From assembly GCA_002307905.1 (NCBI GenBank), contig DBUL01000031.1, forward strand, positions 4,440 through 12,379: DNA of 7,940 nt. Reading direction: 5' to 3'. The position numbers were made by a program, and so were the translations under genes. The notes beneath the pieces are model-generated. The model was not told the origin of the DNA. It worked only from the letters and a program-made list of their open reading frames with translations, and searched no databases. The DNA is from Rhizobiaceae bacterium UBA1291 (GTDB lineage: Bacteria > Pseudomonadota > Alphaproteobacteria > Rhizobiales > Rhizobiaceae). Positions 1 through 5,648 of the stretch are shown here, in pieces (the first letter of the stretch is position 1; the number at the start of each line of letters is the position of its first letter).

Positions 1-777
1 GAGATGGGCCTGCCGGCCGACGCCACGACCGCCGAATTCGGTCCCGGCCAGTTTGAGGTGAACCTCTTGCACAAGGCCGATGCGATGGCGGCCGCGGATG
101 ACTGCATCTACCTGAAGCGCGTGGTCGATTTCGCCGCCCGGCGCCATGGCCTGAAAGCCACCTGCATGGCCAAGCCCTATGCCGACCATGCAGGTTCGGG
201 CCTGCATGTGCATGCCAGCATCATCGACAAGGACGGTCGGAACATACTCGATGCCAAGGGCGCCGATCCGCTCAAGCTCAAGTCGATCACCGCCGGCATG
301 CTGAGGACGATGCAGGACGCCCAATTGATCTTTGCGCCCTTCGCCAACTCCTACCGACGCTTCCAGCCGGGCTCATTCGCGCCCGACAAGGTCGACTGGG
401 GTTTTGGCAATCGCGGCACGGCGATCCGCATCCCGGACAGCGAAGGCCCGGCCGCCCGCGTCGAACACCGCGTCGCCGGCGCCGACGCCCATCCGCACCT
501 GCTGCTCGCCGCGATCCTCGGCGGCATCCTGCTCGGACTTGACGAAGACCTCGATCCGGGTCCGGTCACCACGCCCGATAGTGCGCCGGAAAATCCCGAC
601 ATGCTGACCCACGACTTCCTGACCGCCGTCGACCGGTTCTGCGCCTCGGCCTTCATCGCCGACGTCTTCGGCGCCGAGTACCAGCGCATCTACGGCGACA
701 CCAAGCGCAAGGAAGCGATCACCTACCTGCGCACCGTGTCGAGCTTCGACTACCAGACCTATCTGCCGCGCATCTGA
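1..777 (+). CDS. Glutamine synthetase family protein, C-terminal part (gamma-glutamyl-polyamine synthetase-like)
   Basis: This is the C-terminal 258 residues of an ATP-dependent glutamate-amine ligase of the glutamine synthetase fold. The frame is open from base 1, so the ATG at base 4 is internal and the N-terminal beta-grasp part lies outside the window (family length is roughly 450 residues). Visible landmarks, numbered within the fragment: EFGPGQFEV (12-20, metal-binding glutamates), CMAKPYADHAGSGLHVH (55-71, the KP and GSGxHxH catalytic region), NSYRR (116-120), NRGTAIRIP (137-145) and RVEHRVAGADAHPHLLLAAI (153-172). The C-terminal tail is KRKEAITYLRTVSSFDYQTYLPRI-like and has no NLYDLPPEE adenylylation site, which argues against housekeeping GlnA. 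It resembles PuuA-type enzymes, which join glutamate to putrescine or another polyamine in the cytoplasm. The amine substrate cannot be read from this part. No neighbouring polyamine catabolism gene is visible downstream. The family call is firm; the PuuA-like subtype is inferred. Confidence 0.88.
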   Translation, partial: EMGLPADATTAEFGPGQFEVNLLHKADAMAAADDCIYLKRVVDFAARRHGLKATCMAKPYADHAGSGLHVHASIIDKDGRNILDAKGADPLKLKSITAGMLRTMQDAQLIFAPFANSYRRFQPGSFAPDKVDWGFGNRGTAIRIPDSEGPAARVEHRVAGADAHPHLLLAAILGGILLGLDEDLDPGPVTTPDSAPENPDMLTHDFLTAVDRFCASAFIADVFGAEYQRIYGDTKRKEAITYLRTVSSFDYQTYLPRI

Positions 778-791
778 GTCACACCTATCGC

Positions 792-834
792 GCGGGAAAT
801 CATGCACGGTCGTGCATCACGCTTCAGTTCCCGC
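792..834 (+). terminator. Nested inverted repeat after the glutamine synthetase-like gene, possible transcript end structure
   Basis: The outer arms are GCGGGAA at 792-798 and TTCCCGC at 828-834. Inside them lies a second perfect inverted repeat, ATGCACG at 802-808 and CGTGCAT at 811-817. The structure starts 15 bases after the stop codon of the upstream gene, which fits a 3' end hairpin, but no T-run follows, so it is not a standard intrinsic terminator. It could instead be a binding site for a dimeric regulator. Confidence 0.35.
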
Positions 835-882
835 CAGGGCGATGCTTTCATCACTCGGCCTCGGTGATTGCGTAGAGTTAAC

Positions 883-911
883 AAGCGTCAACACCACACG
901 CTTAGGTGTTG
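883..911. repeat. Two interleaved inverted repeats upstream of the Omp gene
   Basis: Arm a is AAGCGT (883-888) and its complement a' is ACGCTT (898-903). Arm b is CAACACC (889-895) and its complement b' is GGTGTTG (905-911). The order is a-b-a'-b', so only one of the two hairpins can form at a time in RNA unless they make a pseudoknot. The linkers between the arms are 0, 2 and 1 bases. Whether this stretch is transcribed is unknown, because the start site of the omp gene is not clear. As DNA it could be overlapping operator dyads. Confidence 0.4.
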
Positions 912-922
912 CATCTGGGTTA

Positions 923-979
923 CTTGACGACGAATACGGCATGGCCGAATTGTATAGCGGCATATCCTATTGTACTAAT
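923..979 (+). promoter_or_regulatory. Possible promoter region of the Omp gene
   Basis: This stretch is less GC-rich than the surrounding genes. It contains CTTGAC (923-928), which matches the rhizobial -35 consensus, but no good -10 box stands 17 bases downstream. A weaker alternative pair is TTGTAT (950-955) with TACTAA (973-978) at a 17-base spacing. Neither is convincing on its own. The region is proposed because it lies just upstream of a likely abundant membrane protein gene and after the end of the previous gene. Confidence 0.25.
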
Positions 980-1009
980 AGCTCACATTTGAGCGAGAGG
1001 GATGAGGCA

Positions 1010-1672
1010 ATGATCAAGCATTTCGCAAGTGCAGTCCTGTTTGCAGCCATGGTGTCTCCGGCCGTCGCCGCGGACATGTCTATGCCTTATGAGACACCCG
1101 TCTCCAGCGATTGGTCCGGGTTCTACATCGGCGGCCACATCGGCGGGGGCAAGTCGATTATCGACTGGACGTTCGACCCCATTGGCACCACCGCCGACCA
1201 CGAGGGCGACGGTGTCCTCGGCGGCGCGCAGGTCGGCTACAACTTCCAGTCCGGCGCCTGGGTGTTCGGTGCGGAAGCCGACATTTCCGCCTCCGGCATC
1301 GAAGGCGATACCGCTTGCCCCAACCCGGCCTTCACTTGCTCCAGCGAGGCCCAGTGGCTTGCGACCGTTCGCGGTCGTGTCGGCTACAGCTTCGACAATC
1401 TGCTGGTCTACGGCACCGGCGGTCTCGGCATCGGCCGCTTCGAGATGAGCACCGACGACGGAGCGGGCGACGACGGCAGCGACAGCAAGACCGATACGGG
1501 CTGGGTTGCCGGTGCGGGTGTCGAATACGCTTTCTCGCCGCGGTGGTCGGTCAAGGCGGAATACATGTATTACGACTTCGGCAATTCCAGCTATGAAGTC
1601 TACCCGGGCTCGGACGCTGACATCGACCAGCGCTTCCATACCGGCAAGATCGGCGTGAACTTCAAGTTCTGA
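1010..1672 (+). CDS. Outer-membrane beta-barrel porin-like protein, Omp25/Omp31 type
   Basis: A 220-residue exported protein that should sit in the outer membrane as a small beta-barrel. The start at 1010 is chosen because GAGAGGGA (995-1002) lies 7 bases upstream and a signal peptide follows at once. Residues 1-20 have a lysine-containing n-region, the hydrophobic stretch SAVLFAAMV and a cleavage motif AVA-A (18-21). The mature part begins with WSGFYIGGHIGGG (35-47), typical of the family, then GVLGGAQVGYNF (68-79), WLATVRGRVGYSFDNLLVYGTGGLG (116-140) and GWVAGAGVEYAFSPRWSVKAEYMYYDFG (164-191). It ends in KIGVNFKF, with the terminal phenylalanine recognised by the barrel assembly machinery. 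Cys103 and Cys110 are the only cysteines and lie in a probable surface loop where they could form a disulfide. A second loop (149-163) is rich in Asp and Gly. Brucella relatives are abundant surface proteins; the specific role here is unknown. An in-frame ATG at 812 would add 66 residues ahead of the signal peptide and is rejected. Confidence 0.9.
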   Translation: MIKHFASAVLFAAMVSPAVAADMSMPYETPVSSDWSGFYIGGHIGGGKSIIDWTFDPIGTTADHEGDGVLGGAQVGYNFQSGAWVFGAEADISASGIEGDTACPNPAFTCSSEAQWLATVRGRVGYSFDNLLVYGTGGLGIGRFEMSTDDGAGDDGSDSKTDTGWVAGAGVEYAFSPRWSVKAEYMYYDFGNSSYEVYPGSDADIDQRFHTGKIGVNFKF

Positions 1673-1698
1673 TAGACCAATCTCGATCGACAGATGAA

Positions 1699-1724
1699 AA
1701 GAGCCGCCGCACAGGGCGGCTCTT
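1699..1724. terminator. Bidirectional intrinsic terminator between the Omp gene and frcK
   Basis: A perfect 10-bp stem pairs AAGAGCCGCC (1699-1708) with GGCGGCTCTT (1715-1724) around a 6-base loop. On the plus strand it is followed by CTGTTTT (1725-1731). On the minus strand the AAAA at 1697-1700 supplies a short U-tract. It stands 26 bases after the omp stop codon and 23 bases after the frcK stop codon, so it can end both convergent transcripts. Confidence 0.85.
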
Positions 1725-1747
1725 CTGTTTTGCGGCTTCAAGAGCTT

Positions 1748-2374
1748 TCAGAAGCCGTCGATACTCAGCTCCGCCGGTCTGCTCTTCTCCATGACAAGAC
1801 GTGCATTGGGCAGGTCGTTACCGTTGAGCTTGCAGGCTATGCCGGCGGTGTCGAGCCTATAGCCTTGCCAGCGGGCTGTGAGCCGCCGCTGCAGTTCCTC
1901 GACGGACGGGGCGACGAAGATCGAGAAATCGAAAAGCGGCGCGAGGCCCGCCCATGGCGGCAGGTCGAGCAGCAGGTAATTGCCCTCGATAAGCACGATG
2001 CGGTCCTGTGGCGCGATGCTGCGGGCCGAGGCGATGGCAATGTCGCGGTCCCGATCGAAGACCGGTACAAGCACGTCCTCATCGCCCAGCCTGACCGCGC
2101 GCACGATGTCGGCGAAGCCGCGCACATCGAAGGTTTCCGGCGCCCCCTTGCGCGGCAAAAGCCCGCGTTGCTCAAGGATGCCGTTGTCCATATGGAAACC
2201 GTCCATCGGCAGGACGACCGCGCGTTCTCCGCGTGCATTGAGGATCTCGACGAGCCGTTCGGCGAGCGTCGACTTGCCGGCGCCCGGCGGACCAGCGATC
2301 GCGACGAGAAAACGGCGCGCCCCTTCGGCGCGCCGTATAATGGTTGCGGCAATCTCGTTTGCCGTCAGGCTCAT
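1748..2374 (-). CDS. frcK: FrcK-type P-loop kinase, last gene of the fructose transport operon
   Basis: A 208-residue cytoplasmic protein of the uridine kinase/pantothenate kinase/phosphoribulokinase branch of P-loop kinases. Visible motifs are the Walker A loop GPPGAGKST (28-36), the substrate-side motif MDGFHMDN (57-64), KGAPETFDV (76-84), VPVFDR (103-108) and the strand-loop IEGNYLLLD (129-137). A lid-like RRLTARW stretch (163-169) follows. The length is normal for the family and the gene appears intact. Its ATG overlaps the frcA stop codon as ATGA, implying translational coupling. In S. meliloti the same position is held by frcK, a kinase-like gene of the frc operon. Co-expression with the transporter suggests action on an imported sugar or nucleoside-like substrate, but this fold more often acts on nucleosides or vitamins than on free hexoses, so the substrate is open. 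The kinase fold is sure; the symbol rests on gene order. Confidence 0.85.
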   Translation of the reverse strand: MSLTANEIAATIIRRAEGARRFLVAIAGPPGAGKSTLAERLVEILNARGERAVVLPMDGFHMDNGILEQRGLLPRKGAPETFDVRGFADIVRAVRLGDEDVLVPVFDRDRDIAIASARSIAPQDRIVLIEGNYLLLDLPPWAGLAPLFDFSIFVAPSVEELQRRLTARWQGYRLDTAGIACKLNGNDLPNARLVMEKSRPAELSIDGF

Positions 2375-3153
2375 GCGGCCAGTGCCTCGCTCGGAGCTTC
2401 CTTGGCGCCGGTCATGAAGGCCACCGCATCCGACATCGTATAGTCCTTCGGATTGACGACGCAGAGGCGTCGGCCGAGCCGGTGGATGTGGATGCGGTCG
2501 GCGACCTCGAAGACATGCGGCATGTTGTGGCTGATCAGCACGATCGGGATGCCGCGCGAACGCACGTCCTGGATCAGTTCCAGCACGCGGCGGCTTTCCT
2601 TGACGCCGAGCGCTGCGGTCGGCTCGTCGAGGATGATGACCTTGGAGCCGAAGGCGGCGGCCCGAGCCACGGCCACGCCCTGGCGCTGGCCGCCAGACAG
2701 TGTTTCCACCGCCTGGTTGATGTTCTGGATGGTCATCAGGCCGAGTTCGGAGAGCTTGTCACGCGAGAACTTTTCCATGGCCGGACGGTCAAGCGAGCGG
2801 AAGACGCTGCCCATGATGCCCGGCTTGCGCAGTTCGCGGCCGAGGAACATGTTGTCGGCGATCGACAGCGCCGGCGACAAGGCGAGGTTCTGGTAGACCG
2901 TCTCGATGCCGGCCTTGCGCGCCTCGATCGGCGAGCGAAACTGCACCGCCTGGCCTTCCAGCCGGATCTCACCCTCGTCCGGAGCAATGGCGCCGGAGAT
3001 CGCCTTGATCATCGAGGACTTGCCAGCACCATTGTCGCCGATGACGGCGAGGATCTCGCCCGGATAGAGGTCGAAGTCGGCACTGTCGAGGGCTGTGACG
3101 CGGCCGTAGCGCTTGACGAGGCCGCGCGCGGTGAGAATGGGTTCCTGAGCCAT
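2371..3153 (-). CDS. frcA: Fructose ABC transporter ATP-binding protein FrcA
   Basis: A 260-residue ATPase subunit that powers sugar import from the cytoplasmic side of the inner membrane. All ABC motifs are present: Walker A GDNGAGKSS (39-47), Q-loop YQN with Gln88, signature LSGGQ (152-156), Walker B VIILDE (172-177) and the switch histidine in LISHN (His209). The stretch QGVAVARAAAFGSKVIILDEPTAALGV is typical of carbohydrate importers of the ribose type. It has one nucleotide-binding domain, unlike RbsA or XylG, which have two in about 500 residues; single-domain FrcA is the known form for this transporter, so this is not a truncation. The start at 3153 gives MAQEPILTARGL and overlaps the frcC stop as TGATG. 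The frame stays open upstream, but that extension runs through frcC in the wrong frame and is low-complexity Arg/Pro-rich. The last bases overlap the frcK start by 4. Confidence 0.93.
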   Translation of the reverse strand: MAQEPILTARGLVKRYGRVTALDSADFDLYPGEILAVIGDNGAGKSSMIKAISGAIAPDEGEIRLEGQAVQFRSPIEARKAGIETVYQNLALSPALSIADNMFLGRELRKPGIMGSVFRSLDRPAMEKFSRDKLSELGLMTIQNINQAVETLSGGQRQGVAVARAAAFGSKVIILDEPTAALGVKESRRVLELIQDVRSRGIPIVLISHNMPHVFEVADRIHIHRLGRRLCVVNPKDYTMSDAVAFMTGAKEAPSEALAA

Positions 3154-4235
3154 CAGCCTGCTACCTTTCTGATCCACTGGTCGATTGCCACGGCGGCGAT
3201 GATGAGGACGCCGATCAGGAGATAGGTCCACTGCGGGTCCGTGCCGATGAGGCGCAGGCCGAGCGAGAAGACACCGACGATCAGCGCGCCGAACAGCATG
3301 CCGAGGATGGAGCCGCGGCCGCCGAAGAGCGAGATGCCGCCGATCACCACGGCCGTGATGCTCTCGATATTGGCAAACTGGCCGGCGGTCGGGGAAACCG
3401 AGCCGATGCGGCCGATCAGCGCCCAGCCGGCCAGCGCGCAGATCAGGCCCGACAGCGTATAGACCGAGACCAGCATGCGCTTGACGTTGACGCCGGCGAG
3501 TTCCGCCGCCTCCGGATCGTCGCCGACGGCATAGACATGGCGGCCCCAGGCGGTGCGGTTGAGCACGTACCAAAGCAGCGCGACGAGCAGCACCATGAAG
3601 ATGACGCCATAGGTGAAGACGGCGCTGCCGATGCGCAGGTTCTGGCCGAAGAACTGGAGGATCGGCGCGTTGGCGGCGATGTCCTGGCTGCGGATCGTCT
3701 CGTTGGCCGAATAGAGGAAATTGGAGGCGAGCACGATCTGCCACATGCCGAGCGTGACGATGAAGGGCGGCAGCTTCATGCGGGCGACCAACTGGCCGTT
3801 GATCCAGCCGCAGGCGGCGCCGACGGCCAGGCCGCACAGCACGGCAAACGTGGGCGGCAGGCCGTAGCGGAAGGTGAACTGGCCCATGACCACCGAAGAC
3901 AGCACCATGATGGCGCCGACCGAAAGATCGATGCCGGCCGTCAGGATAACCAATGTCTGGGCGGCGCCGACAATGCCGACGATCGCCACCTGTTGCAGGA
4001 TGAGGGTCAAAGTGAAGGCGGAGAAGAATTTTCCTCCCAGAAGGACGCCGAAGACGGCGAGTGACAGCACCAGCACGATCAGCGGCACGGCTGCCGGGCT
4101 CGAATGCAAGAAGTGCTGAAACTTCTGCAGCGGCGTCTTGTCATGGGTGTCGAAGGAGGCGACCTGGGTCGAACTGTCGGCCAATACCTTCTCGAATTCC
4201 TGGCTCGGCTGCGAAACCGGATCTGCAGACTGCAT
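3153..4235 (-). CDS. frcC: Fructose ABC transporter permease FrcC
   Basis: A 360-residue inner-membrane permease of the ribose/xylose type (BPD_transp_2 family) forming the sugar channel, presumably as a dimer. After a hydrophilic N-terminal tail (1-47), hydrophobic segments are visible at about 49-66, 77-100, 105-119, 129-146, 157-174, 207-225, 256-275, 291-303, 309-329 and 337-351. The conserved VILTAGIDLSVGA signature is at 96-108. The cytoplasmic loop GRHVYAVGDDPEAAELAGVNV (231-251) is the expected contact with FrcA. The start at 4235 follows a GGAGG (4248-4244, minus strand) by 8 bases; an upstream in-frame start would prepend 43 residues of non-membrane sequence that overlaps an intergenic hairpin and is rejected. 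The stop overlaps the frcA start by one base, so the two subunits are probably translated together. The length equals that I recall for S. meliloti FrcC. Confidence 0.93.
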   Translation of the reverse strand: MQSADPVSQPSQEFEKVLADSSTQVASFDTHDKTPLQKFQHFLHSSPAAVPLIVLVLSLAVFGVLLGGKFFSAFTLTLILQQVAIVGIVGAAQTLVILTAGIDLSVGAIMVLSSVVMGQFTFRYGLPPTFAVLCGLAVGAACGWINGQLVARMKLPPFIVTLGMWQIVLASNFLYSANETIRSQDIAANAPILQFFGQNLRIGSAVFTYGVIFMVLLVALLWYVLNRTAWGRHVYAVGDDPEAAELAGVNVKRMLVSVYTLSGLICALAGWALIGRIGSVSPTAGQFANIESITAVVIGGISLFGGRGSILGMLFGALIVGVFSLGLRLIGTDPQWTYLLIGVLIIAAVAIDQWIRKVAG

Positions 4236-4282
4236 CACCTCGTCCTCCCTGGCTGTCCCGCGCGTGTCTCTGCTGATTGGGA

Positions 4283-4314
4283 GCGACCGACCCTCCGCCC
4301 GGTGGGCCGGTCGC
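4283..4314 (-). promoter_or_regulatory. Long intergenic hairpin between frcB and frcC
   Basis: Read on the minus strand, the two 14-base arms GCGACCGGCCCACC and GGAGGGTCGGTCGC are separated by a GGGC loop. Eleven outer pairs form with one G-U wobble, then one A-A mismatch, then two further G-C pairs. No T-run follows, so full termination is unlikely. Such hairpins after the binding-protein gene of ABC operons commonly protect the upstream mRNA or thin out downstream transcription, giving more binding protein than permease. That role is inferred from position and stability. Confidence 0.65.
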
Positions 4315-4386
4315 AATGGCCAGCATGCTTGCGCTGAGGGGAGTTGAGGCTCCTCTGCGCGCAATCACCGGCTCGAAGTCGGGCCC

Positions 4387-5412
4387 TTAGCCCCAGCACT
4401 TGTCCTTGCCGGCCTTCGTGTCGATCGACTCGACGCCGGCAGCCGGCTTGTCGGTGACCAGCGCCACGCCGGTGTCGAAGAAGTTCTTGCCTTCGGTCGC
4501 GGCCGGCTTCTCGCCGGTGTCGGCGAACTTCTTGATCGCCTCGATGCCCATGGAGGCCATCAGCAGCGGATACTGCTGCGAGGTCGCGCCGATCACGCCC
4601 TCAGCGACATTCTGCACGCCCGGGCAACCGCCGTCGACGGAAACGATCAGCACGTCCTTCTCGCGACCGACGGCCTTCAGCGCTTCATAGGCGCCGGCAG
4701 CGGCCGGTTCGTTGATGGTGTGGACGACATTGATCGTCGGATCCTTCTGCAAGAGGTTTTCCATGGCGGTGCGGCCGCCTTCCTCGTTGCCGTTGGTTAC
4801 GTCATGGCCGACGATGCGCGGATCGCTTTCGTCGCCGATCTTGTTGATATCGGCAACGTCGATGCCGAAGCCCTTCATGAAGCCCTGGTTGCGCAGGACG
4901 TCGACCGACGGCTGCGACGGGGTGAGGTTGAGGAAGGCGATCTTGGCATCCTTGGCGGCGTCGCCAAGCGTTGCCGCAGCCCATTTGCCGATCAGTTCAC
5001 CGGCCAGAAGGTTGTCGGTGGCGAAGGTCTGGTCTGCGGCGTCGATCGGCTCGAGAGGCGTGTCGAGGGCGATGACCAGCAGGCCGGCGTCGCGGGCCTT
5101 CTGAACGGCCGGAACGATGCCCTTGGTGTCGGAGGCGGTCAAAAGGATACCCTTGGCGCCGTCGGCAATGCAGGTTTCGATGGCGGCGACCTGGCTTTCG
5201 GAATCCCCGTCGATCTTGCCGGCATAGGATTTCAGCGTCATGCCAAGTTCGGTCGCCTTGGCGGTCGCGCCCTCCTTCATCTTGACGAAGAAGGGATTGG
5301 TGTCGGTCTTGGTGATCAGGCAGGCCGAAACGTCGGCGGCGCTGGCCGGAGCCGCAAGAATGGTACCGAGCGCAAGCGCTGCCAGCGACGCGGCGAAATG
5401 AGACTTCTTCAT
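4387..5412 (-). CDS. frcB: Periplasmic fructose-binding protein FrcB
   Basis: A 341-residue substrate-binding protein of the ribose/galactose-binding type (Peripla_BP_4), acting in the periplasm to deliver fructose to FrcC. The start at 5412 is supported by GGGAGGAA (5424-5417, minus strand) just upstream and by the signal peptide [27 protein letters not shown], with likely cleavage in ASA-AD. The mature protein starts [21 protein letters not shown], then shows [91 protein letters not shown] and SVDGGCPG, all in the order expected for the hexose-binding subgroup and very close to what I recall of S. meliloti FrcB. Four cysteines lie in [16 protein letters not shown] and the C-terminal DKCWG, so structural disulfides are possible. 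It is first in the operon, as usual for the component needed in highest amount. Fructose specificity is inferred from homology and operon layout. Confidence 0.93.
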   Translation of the reverse strand: MKKSHFAASLAALALGTILAAPASAADVSACLITKTDTNPFFVKMKEGATAKATELGMTLKSYAGKIDGDSESQVAAIETCIADGAKGILLTASDTKGIVPAVQKARDAGLLVIALDTPLEPIDAADQTFATDNLLAGELIGKWAAATLGDAAKDAKIAFLNLTPSQPSVDVLRNQGFMKGFGIDVADINKIGDESDPRIVGHDVTNGNEEGGRTAMENLLQKDPTINVVHTINEPAAAGAYEALKAVGREKDVLIVSVDGGCPGVQNVAEGVIGATSQQYPLLMASMGIEAIKKFADTGEKPAATEGKNFFDTGVALVTDKPAAGVESIDTKAGKDKCWG

Positions 5413-5489
5413 GTGATTCCTCCCGAAAAACGATCGACCCGGATACTCCGGACCATGAGCGTGGTGCCCAGGCGCTCCCACACCCGGCT

Positions 5490-5511
5490 GGCGGTCCTCA
5501 TCAAGGCCGCC
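5490..5511 (-). other. Small hairpin in the frcB leader
   Basis: On the minus strand the arms GGCGGCCTT and AGGACCGCC flank a GATG loop, with one C-A mismatch and one wobble. It would lie near the 5' end of the frcB mRNA if transcription starts near 5520. A second small dyad, CCGGA-GTA-TCCGG at 5451-5439, lies closer to the ribosome site. A 5' stabilising role is possible; nothing here resembles a known riboswitch. Confidence 0.3.
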
Positions 5512-5527
5512 GTTTCTCCACGCACCA

Positions 5528-5557
5528 TTTACAACATCAGCAGAATTCGATTGTCAA
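5528..5557 (-). promoter_or_regulatory. Likely sigma-70 promoter of the frcBCAK operon
   Basis: On the minus strand a perfect TTGACA -35 box (5557-5552) is followed after 18 bases by TGTAAA (5533-5528), which matches 4 of 6 positions of the -10 consensus. Transcription would start near 5520, leaving a leader of about 108 bases before the frcB ATG at 5412. The inverted repeats at 5560-5585 lie immediately upstream of the -35 box. Confidence 0.55.
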
Positions 5558-5579
5558 TAAATAAATCCGGTTGAATTAT
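5551..5579 (+). promoter_or_regulatory. Possible frcR promoter overlapping the frcB promoter
   Basis: TTGTCA (5551-5556, 5 of 6 matches to TTGACA) and AATTAT (5574-5579, 4 of 6 matches to TATAAT) are spaced 17 bases apart on the plus strand. The -35 box lies on top of the -35 box of the opposite frcB promoter, so the two RNA polymerases could not bind at once. The -10 box falls inside the proposed operator, which would allow autoregulation. This is a weak sequence match. Confidence 0.35.
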
Positions 5580-5585
5580 TAATTC
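5560..5585. promoter_or_regulatory. Candidate FrcR operator: AT-rich inverted repeats between frcB and frcR
   Basis: Two overlapping dyads are seen. AATAAAT (5560-5566) and AATTATT (5574-5580) form an imperfect repeat (6 of 7) with a 7-base spacer. GAATTA-T-TAATTC (5573-5585) is a perfect 13-base dyad. ROK repressors such as NagC and Mlc bind AT-rich palindromes of this general kind. The position between the divergent genes and next to both promoter candidates fits an operator for FrcR. Assignment to FrcR is inferred. Confidence 0.45.
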
Positions 5586-5648
5586 GCTGTGACATGTTGG
5601 TGATCATATTCTACAAGGCAGCGGGGAGCGACCGAGGGAGGAGCGACC

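Noticed and set aside
878..893. TTAA/CAAC pair resembling a CtrA binding site (TTAA-N7-TTAA)
   Set aside because: The second half-site deviates from consensus, and the bases are better explained by the interleaved inverted repeats.
883..911. True H-type pseudoknot
   Set aside because: Linkers of 0 and 1 bases are too short to cross 7-bp and 6-bp stems without losing pairs. Alternative hairpins are more realistic.
812..1009. Earlier in-frame start for the Omp gene
   Set aside because: It would place 66 unlikely residues ahead of a clear signal peptide and would start inside an inverted repeat. The ATG at 1010 has its own ribosome site.
983..1741. Long open frame on the minus strand opposite the Omp gene
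   Set aside because: This is a typical high-GC shadow frame. The plus-strand product has a signal peptide, family motifs and a barrel C-terminus, while the opposite frame has none.
2371..3153. FrcA as a truncated two-domain sugar ATPase
   Set aside because: All motifs of one complete domain are present, the stop is joined directly to the next gene, and single-domain FrcA is the known form.
3154..3837. Upstream extension of the frcA reading frame giving a 488-residue protein
   Set aside because: The added 228 residues run antisense-free through frcC in another frame, are Arg/His/Pro-rich and resemble no domain. The ATG at 3153 gives a standard single-domain ATPase.
4720..5574. Long open frame on the plus strand opposite frcB
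   Set aside because: The protein is compositionally biased and unrecognisable, whereas the minus strand encodes a full periplasmic binding protein.
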